64,000 bases of DNA from Roseibium sp. Sym1 (GTDB taxonomy: Bacteria; Pseudomonadota; Alphaproteobacteria; Rhizobiales; Stappiaceae). The stretch is taken from the NCBI RefSeq assembly GCF_027359675.1, contig NZ_CP114786.1:5616501-5680500 (forward strand), read 5' to 3'. The translations under genes and the position numbers were made by a program. Each line of letters starts with the position of its first letter. Position 1 is the stretch's first letter. Below the pieces are notes generated by a model. That model did no database searches. It saw nothing but the letters and a program-made list of their open reading frames with translations, and was not told the origin of the DNA. Of the stretch, positions 27,477-35,635 are shown piece by piece.

Positions 27477-28169
27477 TCACACCGCTCCGTCCGCATTGCC
27501 GAGACATTCGGCCAGCCGCCGTTTTTGCCGGCCGTTATCCGCGAAATTCTCCGGAGACAACCAGGCCTCGTAGCCGTGTTTCAGTGCCGGCCATTCCTTG
27601 TCGATGACGGAAAACCAGGCGGTGTCCCGGTTCCGGCCCTTGACCACCAGATGTTGGCGGAAGACGCCCTCTTCGCGAAAACCGAAGCGCAGGGCCGCGC
27701 GTTTCGACGGTGTGTTGGCGTTGTTGCACTTCCATTCGAACCGCCGATAACCCAGGTCGTCGAAGACATGTTTCATGAAGAGATACAGCGCTTCCGTCGC
27801 CGCCCGCTTTCTGGAGATCAATGGCCCCCAGTAGATGTTGCCGATCTCGATGACGCCGTTTGCCGCATCGATGCGCATCAGGGTCTGCCGTCCCGCAACA
27901 CGCCCGCTCGCCTTGTCGACGACGGCAAAGAACAGCGGATCCTCGCTCAAGGCCTTTTCCGTGAGCCAACCCTGAAACTCGGCCTCCGAGGCCGGCGGAT
28001 ATTCGGGCAGCCACCGGAAACGCTCATCCGCGTCCGCCACGCTGGAGGCGGCATAAAGCTCCTTGCCGTGGCGCACCGGATCCAGCGGTTCGAGCAAGAC
28101 ATATCGGCCGTCCAGGGGCGCGCGCTCCGGCCGGGCGCGCGCCGTCCATGTGCTGAGGTCTTCTGTCAT
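27477..28169 (-). CDS. GNAT-family acetyltransferase (RimJ/RimL-like)
   Basis: A 230-residue N-acetyltransferase. It shows the RimL-type layout: YVLLEPLDPVRHGKELY at the N-terminus, the beta-4 region NGVIEIGNIYWGPLI, the CoA-binding region RKRAATEALYLFMKHVF, and the C-terminal NNANTPSKRAALRFGFREEG pattern. Many relatives acetylate protein N-termini or small amines. It lies 162 bases upstream of hdcA on the same strand, with separate gaps, so a shared transcript is possible but not shown. It is divergent from the Asp-box protein. Confidence 0.85.
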   Translation of the reverse strand: MTEDLSTWTARARPERAPLDGRYVLLEPLDPVRHGKELYAASSVADADERFRWLPEYPPASEAEFQGWLTEKALSEDPLFFAVVDKASGRVAGRQTLMRIDAANGVIEIGNIYWGPLISRKRAATEALYLFMKHVFDDLGYRRFEWKCNNANTPSKRAALRFGFREEGVFRQHLVVKGRNRDTAWFSVIDKEWPALKHGYEAWLSPENFADNGRQKRRLAECLGNADGAV

Positions 28170-28257
28170 CGGGTCCTCCGGAATGGTGTTTCGGTGCTAT
28201 CTAGCAAGCGGGCGGCGGTGCTGAAAGATCCAGTTTCTCAACTCCCTTGGGACCAGG

Positions 28258-28279
28258 CCCCGCCACCAGAGTGGCGGGG
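28258..28279. repeat. Perfect 9-bp hairpin in divergent region
   Basis: CCCCGCCAC pairs with GTGGCGGGG around a four-base loop. Partial outer complementarity (CCCTTGGGACC with GGTGGCCCAGGG) extends it. It has no T run. It lies 100 bases before the Asp-box protein gene and could be a leader structure or a small extragenic repeat. Confidence 0.45.
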
Positions 28280-28378
28280 CGCAAATTCATGGTGGCCCAG
28301 GGACGCGCGAAAAACACCCCGTCACAACCTGGGCTCTTGGTGCTATGCTTCTTTCCCGATTGTCCGAGGAGGCGTGCC

Positions 28379-29536
28379 ATGTCCGCGGGAATGACGGTGC
28401 TTGTGGGAACCACAAAGGGAGCCTTTCTGCTGTCGGGCGGCGACAGCCGGGACGGCTGGGCCGTCAGCGGTCCCCATTGTGACGGCTGGCCGATCAATCA
28501 CGTGATCGGAGATGCGGCAAGCGGCACGATCTGGGCCGGCGGCGGCGGTGACTGGTCCGGCGCCGGTGTCTGGCGTTCCGAGAACGGCGGCGAGACCTGG
28601 AGCCTCGCCAAGCTGACCAGGGGCACGATCGACGATTGGGCGGCCAATGACCCCGAAACGGCCAGGTTCCTGAACTGGGAACCCCAGGACGCGCCCTTCG
28701 AGGACGCCTTCTCGCAGGTCTGGTCGCTTGGCTACGCGCACGGCACCCTTTACGCTGGCACCAAGCCGGCGCGCCTGCTGGCCAGCAGGGACGGCGGCGT
28801 GACCTTCGAGCATCTGGACGGCCTTGCCAACCACCCGTCCGCGGACAGCTGGAACCCGGGCGCGGCCGGTCTCGTGCTTCATACCATTGTCACGGATCCG
28901 GCAGGCCCGGAGAAACTGTGGATCGCGATCTCGGCCGCCGGCGTCTTTGCCAGCGAGGACGGTGGTGCCACCTGGGAACGGCGCAACCGTCTCTCCAACG
29001 CGGCTGCCTGCGAAGGCCATGACCATCCCGCCGCCCCGCGCGGCGGCGAGACCGGTCACTGCGTGCACAACATGATGCGCGCGCCCGGACATGGCGACGT
29101 GCTCTACCAGCAGAACCATCATGGTGTCTGGCGGTCTCCCGATGGCGGTCGAAGCTGGGACAGCATCAATGACGGTCTGCCCTCCACCTTCGGATTTCCG
29201 ATCCGGGTGCACCCGCGCGACCCGCAAACCATCTGGACGCTGCCGCTGAACAGCGATACGGCCGGCCGTTTTCCGCCCGGTGCGGCCGCCGCGGTCTGGA
29301 AATCGGAGGATGGTGGCCGGACCTGGCGGGACAAGCGCGCCGGCCTGCCCCAGGAGGCCTGTTTCTTCACCGTGCTGCGCCAGGCCATGGCCGGCGACGC
29401 CCGCGATCCGGCCGGGCTCTATTTCGGCACCAATTCCGGCTCGATTTTCGCCAGCCTGGATGAAGGCGAGACCTGGCAGGAAATCGCCCGCCACCTGCCG
29501 ACGGTGCTGTCGGTTGAAGTGATGGACCGCAGCTAG
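28379..29536 (+). CDS. Asp-box (BNR/sialidase-like) beta-propeller protein
   Basis: A 385-residue predicted beta-propeller. At least six Asp-box motifs (S-x-D-x-G-x-T-W) are visible: SENGGETW, SRDGGVTF, SEDGGATW, SPDGGRSW, SEDGGRTW and SLDEGETW. There is no signal peptide, so it is expected in the cytoplasm. The catalytic residues of true sialidases are not evident, and family members are often annotated only as exo-alpha-sialidase-like or glycosyl hydrolase-like. GAGGAGG precedes the ATG at 28379. The gene is divergent from the GNAT gene. Substrate unknown. Confidence 0.85.
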   Translation: MSAGMTVLVGTTKGAFLLSGGDSRDGWAVSGPHCDGWPINHVIGDAASGTIWAGGGGDWSGAGVWRSENGGETWSLAKLTRGTIDDWAANDPETARFLNWEPQDAPFEDAFSQVWSLGYAHGTLYAGTKPARLLASRDGGVTFEHLDGLANHPSADSWNPGAAGLVLHTIVTDPAGPEKLWIAISAAGVFASEDGGATWERRNRLSNAAACEGHDHPAAPRGGETGHCVHNMMRAPGHGDVLYQQNHHGVWRSPDGGRSWDSINDGLPSTFGFPIRVHPRDPQTIWTLPLNSDTAGRFPPGAAAAVWKSEDGGRTWRDKRAGLPQEACFFTVLRQAMAGDARDPAGLYFGTNSGSIFASLDEGETWQEIARHLPTVLSVEVMDRS

Positions 29537-29778
29537 CCGGCCCGATCACGACAGTCTCTCCCGGGTCGGACAAGGCGCTCCTGTCCCCGGCTCTTTCCGG
29601 CATCGCCTTGTTTTGGCGACAATTTCACACCAGACACCTGTCTCGTGACCTTCGGTCAGGCTTCCGGCTGGCGGCAAGGGACTTTAGCATCCATGACCGG
29701 ACGCGGAGCCAACCGGATGTCTGCCTGAATGCACACTTGACCTCTTAATTGATGACACATCTTTCCCAATCAAATATA

Positions 29779-29797
29779 CAGTCAATATCCAGTCAAT
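29779..29797. promoter_or_regulatory. Tandem CAGTCAAT direct repeats at the MocR promoter
   Basis: Two CAGTCAAT copies (29779-29786 and 29790-29797) are spaced 11 bases apart, one helical turn, just upstream of the MocR ribosome site. MocR regulators typically bind direct repeats near their own promoter, so autoregulation is likely. The same word recurs as an inverted repeat at 31280-31314. Confidence 0.55.
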
Positions 29798-29816
29798 TTT
29801 GGAAAGTCTCGCCACG

Positions 29817-31211
29817 ATGAAAAACTGGACCCCGGATCTCGCCGGGAGCAACGCACCGCGGTACCTGGCCATTGCCGACGCCATCGAAGCAGACCTCAAG
29901 GCCGGGCGATTGTCTCCCGGTGACAGGCTGCCGGCGCAGCGGCAACTCGCCGGACTGCTTGGGCTCGATTTCACCACTGTCGCGCGCGGGTATTCGGAAG
30001 CGCGGCGCCGCGGCATCCTGGCCTCGCAGGTCGGCAGCGGCACCTTTGTCACGTCGCGGGACAAAACTGACGGGCAAGCGTCCCCAACCAGTCAGAAACC
30101 GCGGCAGTCGTCTGCCGACTTTTCCATGAACCTGCCTCCGGAACCCGACACGGCTGACCTGGCGAGACGGATGCGGGAAGGCTACGAAGCCCTGGCAGCG
30201 GACCTCGTGCCATTGCTGCGCTACCAGACCTTTGCCGCCTCCGATCCCGACCGGCAGATGGCCGCGCACTGGCTGCAGGGCGTCGGACTGTCGCCGCAGC
30301 CGGACGGCATCCAGTTCGCTCCCGGCGCCCAGGCGGCCATGGCCTGCATTCTGGCAACAATCGCCAGGCCCGGAGACCGGATTGCCTGCGAGGCGGTCAC
30401 GTATCCCGGAATTCGCTCGCTCTGCGCACAGCTCCGGCTCGACCTGATCGGCCTGCCCGCCGACGCTCACGGCATCGATCCGGACGCCCTTGAGGCGGCT
30501 TGCCGCAATGGCGGCCTCAAGGCGCTCTACCTGAACCCCACGCTGCAAAACCCGACGACCCGCACCCTTCCCGTTCATCGCCGGAAGGAACTTGTGACAA
30601 TTGCCCGGCAGCAGGGCATCCAGATTCTCGAGGACGACGCCTACGGCCAGCTCAGCCGGGCCAAGCCCTCGCCGTTCGCCGCGATGGGCCCGGACCTGAC
30701 CTGGTATGTCGGCTCTCTCTCCAAGAGCCTTGGCGCCGGTCTGCGGCTTGCCCACGTTCTTGCTCCCGGCCAAAGCGCGTCCTGGCAATTCGCACGTGCG
30801 CTGCGGACATCAAACGTGATGATCTCGCCGCTGACGGCGGCGCTTGCCGCGCGCTGGATCGAAGACGGCACCGCGGCGGCACTGCTCCTGCATATCCGGG
30901 CGGAAAGCATGGCCCGGCAGAAGCTCGCAGCCGGACATCTTTCCCGCAGCCGGTTCCTCGCAGATCCGGACGGCTTCCACCTCTGGCTCAGCCTGGACAA
31001 CGGCTGGACGCCGTCCGCATTCGTCAGCCAGATCCGCACGCAACCGGTCGGGCTTGTGGAAGGCGACGCCTTCGTCGCGGCGGGCCCTGCGCCCAATGCC
31101 GTGCGCCTCTGCCTCGGCGGACCACACACACGTGTCCAGATCGACAGCGCACTCGGTGCGATAGCAGCGACGCTGGCCAGCACACCGCAGAACGTTTCGA
31201 CCTATTTCTGA
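29817..31211 (+). CDS. MocR/PdxR-type GntR regulator with aminotransferase-like domain
   Basis: A 464-residue fusion of a GntR winged helix (about residues 15-80, LSPGDRLPAQRQLAGLLGLDFTTVARGY pattern) with a class I aminotransferase-like domain. In the latter the PLP lysine is expected in YVGSLSKSLGAGLRLA and the ring-facing Asp in ILEDDAYGQL. Such proteins bind PLP or a PLP adduct and control a neighbouring gene. ATG at 29817 has GGAAAG ten bases before; a TTG 18 bases upstream is less likely. Candidate targets are itself and the DUF983 gene, both with CAGTCAAT words upstream. Confidence 0.9.
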   Translation: MKNWTPDLAGSNAPRYLAIADAIEADLKAGRLSPGDRLPAQRQLAGLLGLDFTTVARGYSEARRRGILASQVGSGTFVTSRDKTDGQASPTSQKPRQSSADFSMNLPPEPDTADLARRMREGYEALAADLVPLLRYQTFAASDPDRQMAAHWLQGVGLSPQPDGIQFAPGAQAAMACILATIARPGDRIACEAVTYPGIRSLCAQLRLDLIGLPADAHGIDPDALEAACRNGGLKALYLNPTLQNPTTRTLPVHRRKELVTIARQQGIQILEDDAYGQLSRAKPSPFAAMGPDLTWYVGSLSKSLGAGLRLAHVLAPGQSASWQFARALRTSNVMISPLTAALAARWIEDGTAAALLLHIRAESMARQKLAAGHLSRSRFLADPDGFHLWLSLDNGWTPSAFVSQIRTQPVGLVEGDAFVAAGPAPNAVRLCLGGPHTRVQIDSALGAIAATLASTPQNVSTYF

Positions 31212-31279
31212 CACGCTGCCCCAGGCAATCTGCCGCAGTCAAACAGGTTGCTTTGAACGGATTTTCACTTATCTTTGCA

Positions 31280-31314
31280 TGCAGTCAATTGCAATCATTA
31301 TCACATTGACTGCA
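31280..31314. promoter_or_regulatory. TGCAGTCAAT inverted repeat before the DUF983 gene
   Basis: TGCAGTCAAT (31280-31289) and ATTGACTGCA (31305-31314) form a perfect 10-bp inverted repeat with 15 bases between. It carries the CAGTCAAT word found twice before the MocR gene. It lies 57 bases before the DUF983 start codon and is a likely binding site of the MocR protein. Confidence 0.5.
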
Positions 31315-31370
31315 CAGTTTGCGCAGACCGGTCGGGAACAAGACGGCTGCAGAGCAGGAAAGAGCGTCCC

Positions 31371-31781
31371 ATGAGCACTCCCCAAAGCTGGCCCGAACTG
31401 CCGCCGATCCAGACCGGCATCAAGGGCCGCTGCCCGCGCTGCGGCGAAGGCAGCATCTTCGACGGGTTCCTCAAGCTGAAACCCTCCTGCCCCCACTGCG
31501 GCCTTGACTATGGTTTCGCGGATCCGGCCGACGGCCCCGCCTTTTTCGTGATCTGTTTCGGCTGCGTGCCGGCGGTGGCCTTCGCCATCTGGCTGGAGAT
31601 CGCCTACACCGCGCCTTACTGGGTGCACCTGGTCACGACCCTGCCGCTGATCCTCCTGACCTGCATCCCGATCCTGCGGCCGCTGAAAGGCTGGCTGGTC
31701 GCGAGCCAGTATTTCTACAAGGCCGAGGAAGGCCGTCTGGTCACGCCGAACGAACCCAAGAGCTCAGAAAGCCAGCCCTGA
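31371..31781 (+). CDS. DUF983 membrane protein with zinc-ribbon-like Cys pairs
   Basis: A 136-residue member of the DUF983 family. Two CxxC pairs (CPRCGEGSIFDGFL and CPHCGLDYGF, about residues 20-47) form a probable zinc ribbon, followed by two membrane helices (about 55-80 and 85-105). AGGAAAGAG precedes the ATG. The family is common in alphaproteobacteria near cytochrome oxidase or other genes but has no established function. Here it lies downstream of a MocR regulator and its operator-like repeat. The 108-bp repeat 136 bases downstream may act as its terminator. Confidence 0.82.
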   Translation: MSTPQSWPELPPIQTGIKGRCPRCGEGSIFDGFLKLKPSCPHCGLDYGFADPADGPAFFVICFGCVPAVAFAIWLEIAYTAPYWVHLVTTLPLILLTCIPILRPLKGWLVASQYFYKAEEGRLVTPNEPKSSESQP

Positions 31782-31916
31782 CATCCGGGAGCCCCAAACC
31801 GGAAGTCTGACTGGCTTGACCTGGGAAGGCGGCTAGCACCGGACGGGCGGTGCGCCGCCTTTTTGGTGTTTTTATGTTCGATGACGCATGAACAACTGAC
31901 AACGCCAAACATTCAA

Positions 31917-32024
31917 CGTCATCCTGAGGAGGGCCGCCAGGCCCGTCTCGAAGGATCGGCCACGAAATCCAGGGCAAGTGGCCCATCCTTCGAGATGCCG
32001 CTGACGCGGCTCCTCAGGATGACG
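31917..32024. repeat. 108-bp palindromic repeat, copy 1
   Basis: The element starts CGTCATCCTGAGGAGGGCCG and ends with the inverted CTCAGGATGACG. Inner arms GTCTCGAAGG and CCTTCGAGAT are also inverted complements. Same length and orientation as copy 2 at 32715-32822. The middle 30 bases differ. It behaves like a MITE- or REP-type extragenic palindrome. Confidence 0.85.
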
Positions 32025-32043
32025 CTGAGTTTGTATCATGCTC

Positions 32044-32700
32044 TTAGAAATCAGTTTTGTGCGGATCGGCGAGCCATTCGCCGCCTTTCCAAATTTCTTT
32101 CCAGGCCTCCAAGCGTTCCGAAGTAACCTCAACCAGAACAAGTTCCTGCAGCCTACGATGGATCCTTGTCGTCTGGCGCATGCAAGAAACAGGCGTGACA
32201 TCGCCGCAATAGGTCGACTGGAGCGCGTTCAATTCATCGTTCCATTGAAGGTGGAAGTGCTCATCGCTGACAATGACGGACCAGCCAAGAATTGTTTTTT
32301 TAAACGACGGCAAATGAAGAGGCTGCCAAAAAATGCCTTTTTTCGGTGACAACGTGCGACCACTACCAGTCACAAGCGCCGCTTTCGATACCATTACAGG
32401 TCCGCGCTCACGCGTTACGACAAACAAAAATGTACGATTGTCGATCATACGCGAAAAGGCACTAGAGATGTCTTCCGACGCCGCGAGATAGCGCCGCAAG
32501 TCTGCCGGGAAGACCTTGAAATCGCTCGACGACAAGCTCGGGTTGTCACGGAATATCTGCCGAAACTCAGTGTGGCCCATTTCCGGAAGGTTGGCGCTCG
32601 GCATTTCCTGGGCATATGTTGGCTGGATCGCTATTCCAACCAGAATTGCCGCCACGCCTATAGCGCAAATCGCTGTCTTCGAACGGAAAAATACAAACAT
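32044..32700 (-). CDS. Secreted orphan protein between two 108-bp repeats
   Basis: A 218-residue protein with a signal peptide (about residues 1-32, hydrophobic AICAIGVAAILVGIAI, cleavage near YAQEM). The mature part has no motif I recognise; there are two cysteines in STYCGDVTPVSCMRQ that may form a disulfide. ATG at 32700 is chosen because the frame upstream runs into the palindromic repeat. Base composition is visibly less GC-rich than the neighbours. The gene lies 20 bases from one repeat and 15 bases from the other, so promoter and terminator would fall in or beyond the repeats. Horizontal acquisition is likely. Confidence 0.7.
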   Translation of the reverse strand: MFVFFRSKTAICAIGVAAILVGIAIQPTYAQEMPSANLPEMGHTEFRQIFRDNPSLSSSDFKVFPADLRRYLAASEDISSAFSRMIDNRTFLFVVTRERGPVMVSKAALVTGSGRTLSPKKGIFWQPLHLPSFKKTILGWSVIVSDEHFHLQWNDELNALQSTYCGDVTPVSCMRQTTRIHRRLQELVLVEVTSERLEAWKEIWKGGEWLADPHKTDF

Positions 32701-32714
32701 CTCTACACTCTCAC

Positions 32715-32822
32715 CGTCATCCTGAGGAGGGCCGTCAGGCCCGTCTCGAAGGTTCCGCCGCAAGCTTTGTAATATGTGGCCCACCCTTCGAGATGCCGCT
32801 GACGCGGCTCCTCAGGATGACG
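32715..32822. repeat. 108-bp palindromic repeat, copy 2
   Basis: Direct-repeat partner of copy 1. The outer ~38 bases on each side are nearly identical between copies (single-base changes such as GCCGTCAGG for GCCGCCAGG), while the centre differs. It lies between the start of the orphan gene and the end of the molybdopterin oxidoreductase gene. Confidence 0.85.
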
Positions 32823-32865
32823 CCGGGTTGTTTAATGTGCAGAGGCGTAGCTTGCCAAAAACAAC

Positions 32866-34962
32866 CTAAACTGCCCTCACCCACACCGCGCTGTCGTGAA
32901 ACGCAGCGCCGCCGTAAGGCGCCACCGGATCGGCGCCGGTCAGCGTGTTGATGCCCTTGCCGTCCTCGAAGGCGTCATTCGGCCAGATGCCTTCCGAGAT
33001 GACGGTGCCCGGGGCGACAGTGTCGACCAGACGGGCATGCAGGGTCACGGCGCCGCGGCTGTTGCCCATCTTCACCTTCGCGCCGTCGTCGATGCCGAAA
33101 CGCGCCGCTTCGTCCGGCCGCAGCCAGACCTCCGGACGGCCTTCCTTTTTCTTCGAACTGTCGGTTTCGTTGAAACTGGAATTCAGGAACGAGCGCGCCG
33201 GGGCTGTCACCAGCCGGAACGGATGCTCATCGTCGGCGAGCTCGATACTGTCCCATTGATCGGGCAGTTCCGGCATCGCCTGCCAGGGACCGAAAGGATC
33301 GCCGTCCGGCTTGTTGGGCGCCGCCGTGCGGCCCCAGTCCGGCCGAAAATGAAACTTGCCGTCCGCGTGGCCGAAGCCGCTCAGATAGTGGGCCATTTCG
33401 AAATCCGGCTGCAGGTCGATCCACTTTTTCGTCTCAAGCTCTTCCAACGTGCCATAACCGGAACTCCGCAGCATCCAGTCGATATGATCGCGCGCGCTCA
33501 TGTCGAAGCCGGGATGAGGTTTTGAATCAACACGCCGGGCGATCTCCTTGATGACAAAGATGTTTTCCTTCGGCCCTTCCGGCGGCTCAACCGCCTTCGG
33601 GCCGAGCATCAGGTACTGGTGACCGCCGCCCTTGTAGATGTCGTCATGCTCCAGGAACTGGGTGGCCGGCAGCACGATATCCGCCATTTGCGCGGTCTCG
33701 GTCAGGAAATGTTCGTGCACGACCGTGAACAGGTCCTCGCGGGCGAACCCCTGCTTGACCAGCTCCTGTTCCGGTGCCACGGAGACCGGGTTGGTGTTCT
33801 GGATCAGCATGGCCTTCACCGGCGGGCCGCCGAGCAGCGCGGCCTCGTCGCCGGTCAGGATGCGGCCGACCAGGCTCTGGTCGAGCGCCCGGACCGACGG
33901 ATCCCTCAAGGAGCCGGCCTCGATCATGTCCTTGTTGAGTTCGTAGATGGCGCCGTTGTTGTGAAAGGCACCGCCGCCCTCTTCCTTCCAGCAACCGGTG
34001 ACCGCCGCGATGGAACTCGCCGCATGCATGCCGACGGCACCGTTGCGCGACCGGGTGAAACCGTAGCCGAGCCGGAAATAGGTCTTCTTCACCTCGCCGA
34101 TCAGCCGGGCGACCTCCTCGATCTGCGTGGCCTCCAGTCCCGTGATCGCCGCGGCCCAGTCCGGTGTCTTGTCCTTCAGGTGCGCTTCCAGCTCCGCCGG
34201 GCAGTCGGTGTATTTTTCCAGGTAATCCCGGTCGGCAAAACCGTCGCGGAAGAGGACATGCATGATCGCGCAGGCCAGCGCGGCGTCGGTGCCCGGCTTG
34301 AGCACAAGTCCGATATCGGCCTGTTTCATGGTTTCGGTCTGGTAGACGTCGACGACGATGATGCGCGCACCACGCTTCTTGCGGGCCGCGATCGCGTGGG
34401 TCATGACGTTGACCTGGGTCGCGACCGGATTGGTGCCCCAGATGACGATCTGGTCCGACAGCGCCATCTCGCGCGGGTCCGGACCGGCGAGCCTGCCGGT
34501 GCCCGCGACATAGCCGGTCCAGGCCATGTTGGTGCAGAAACTGTCGAACTGGCGTGAATAACCCTTGGCGTGGCGCAGCCGGTGAATGCTGTCACGCTGC
34601 ACCAGCCCCATCGTACCGGCATAGTGATAGGGCCAGACACTCTCGGCGCCGAACTCTGCTTCAGCCGCCAGGAATTTCTCCGCGATTAGATCCAGTGCCG
34701 CGTCCCAGGAAATCTCCTCGAAGCGGCCCTCGCCCTTTGGGCCAACCCGGCGCAGGGGTGTCATCACCCGTTCCGGGTGATAGAGCCGTTCCGGATAGCG
34801 CGCGACCTTGGCGCAGATGACCCCGGCCGTATAGGCATTGTCGCGGGCGCCGTTGAGCCGGCGGACATCGCCATGCGGATAGAAATGCACTTCCAGCGCA
34901 CATGTCGACGGACAATCATGCGGACAGGCGGAGAACGTGCTCTTGGGCGGCTGCTGGGTCAT
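32866..34962 (-). CDS. Molybdopterin oxidoreductase (DMSO-reductase family), cytoplasmic
   Basis: A 698-residue Mo-bis-MGD enzyme. A [4Fe-4S] site is formed by C13, C17, C21 and C50, followed by the catalytic domains and a C-terminal molydopterin-binding domain (near VWLRPDEAARFGIDDGAKVKM). C143 in DSFCTNMAW is a candidate Mo ligand. No Tat signal is present, so it stays in the cytoplasm, and no Fe-S or membrane partner subunit is nearby. The start at 34962 has a weak site. The substrate cannot be named; the family includes assimilatory and detoxifying enzymes. A terminator at 35015 separates it from the EF-hand gene. Confidence 0.88.
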   Translation of the reverse strand: MTQQPPKSTFSACPHDCPSTCALEVHFYPHGDVRRLNGARDNAYTAGVICAKVARYPERLYHPERVMTPLRRVGPKGEGRFEEISWDAALDLIAEKFLAAEAEFGAESVWPYHYAGTMGLVQRDSIHRLRHAKGYSRQFDSFCTNMAWTGYVAGTGRLAGPDPREMALSDQIVIWGTNPVATQVNVMTHAIAARKKRGARIIVVDVYQTETMKQADIGLVLKPGTDAALACAIMHVLFRDGFADRDYLEKYTDCPAELEAHLKDKTPDWAAAITGLEATQIEEVARLIGEVKKTYFRLGYGFTRSRNGAVGMHAASSIAAVTGCWKEEGGGAFHNNGAIYELNKDMIEAGSLRDPSVRALDQSLVGRILTGDEAALLGGPPVKAMLIQNTNPVSVAPEQELVKQGFAREDLFTVVHEHFLTETAQMADIVLPATQFLEHDDIYKGGGHQYLMLGPKAVEPPEGPKENIFVIKEIARRVDSKPHPGFDMSARDHIDWMLRSSGYGTLEELETKKWIDLQPDFEMAHYLSGFGHADGKFHFRPDWGRTAAPNKPDGDPFGPWQAMPELPDQWDSIELADDEHPFRLVTAPARSFLNSSFNETDSSKKKEGRPEVWLRPDEAARFGIDDGAKVKMGNSRGAVTLHARLVDTVAPGTVISEGIWPNDAFEDGKGINTLTGADPVAPYGGAAFHDSAVWVRAV

Positions 34963-35014
34963 GCGGAACCAATCATCCTGAAAGCTTCGGAACAGTGTAC
35001 GGCCCAGCCTTATG

Positions 35015-35045
35015 AAAAACAAAAAGAGGCGCCGTCAAGCGCCTC
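35015..35045 (-). terminator. Rho-independent terminator of the four-EF-hand gene
   Basis: On the minus strand GAGGCGC pairs with GCGCCTC around a six-base loop and is followed by TTTTTGTTTTT. It lies ~50 bases after the EF-hand protein stop. Confidence 0.85.
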
Positions 35046-35096
35046 CCTGTCACCGGTACAATCCCGACGGACCGCTTTCTTTTGCCGTAAGCGCCG

Positions 35097-35546
35097 CTAT
35101 TTGCGGCCCGGCCCGAAGTCGGCGCGGGTCACCACACCGTCCCCGTTCCGGTCGATCATTTCGATCCAGGGCGCCGCATTGTCCAGGAACTCCGTTTCCG
35201 AGACCTTGCCGTCGCCATTGGTATCGTTGACCTCGAGCCGCATTCCGTTTGCCGGGTTCTGGTTGCCACGCCCGCGCCCCTGAGGTTCGTTTTCCGCCTG
35301 GTCCAGTTCCCTGGCCTCGTCGAAGAGCACGTATTCCTTTTCATCCAGAAAACCGTCTTCATTCGCATCGAAGCTTGCAAACACGTCGGAACGGCGGTCA
35401 CGTGCTTCTGCAACCGTCACCACGCCGTCCCCATTCAGATCCCAGCTTTCGATGAAATGGGCCCCTGGGCCCTCGAACGCCATCGCCGTTGCCGTGGCAA
35501 CGCCCAGTGCGAGGGCGACAGCCGGTGCCATGATCGACGCTTTCAT
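35097..35546 (-). CDS. Secreted protein with four EF-hand loops
   Basis: A 149-residue exported protein: signal peptide of about 22 residues (MKASIMAPAVALALGVATAT), then four calcium-binding loops DLNGDGVVTVAE, DANEDGFLDEKE, DTNGDGKVSETE and DRNGDGVVTRAD, each with canonical Asp/Asn/Glu ligands. A Gly/Arg/Asn linker separates loops two and three, giving a calmodulin-like pair-of-pairs layout. It lies 89 bases downstream of the YHYH protein gene on the same strand and ends in a strong terminator, so the two may be co-transcribed. Function unknown. Confidence 0.88.
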   Translation of the reverse strand: MKASIMAPAVALALGVATATAMAFEGPGAHFIESWDLNGDGVVTVAEARDRRSDVFASFDANEDGFLDEKEYVLFDEARELDQAENEPQGRGRGNQNPANGMRLEVNDTNGDGKVSETEFLDNAAPWIEMIDRNGDGVVTRADFGPGRK

Positions 35547-35635
35547 TTCACAACTCCTCTATTTGTTGTTTCGAACATATGAACATTTTGCTTCGAAAAA
35601 AGTGCGTGAGAACACGCACTTCTGTCCCTTTCGGC

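Noticed and set aside
32701..32784. An N-terminal extension of the orphan secreted protein into the 108-bp repeat
   Set aside because: The extension lies inside the repeat and would bury the signal peptide; the ATG at 32700 restores it.
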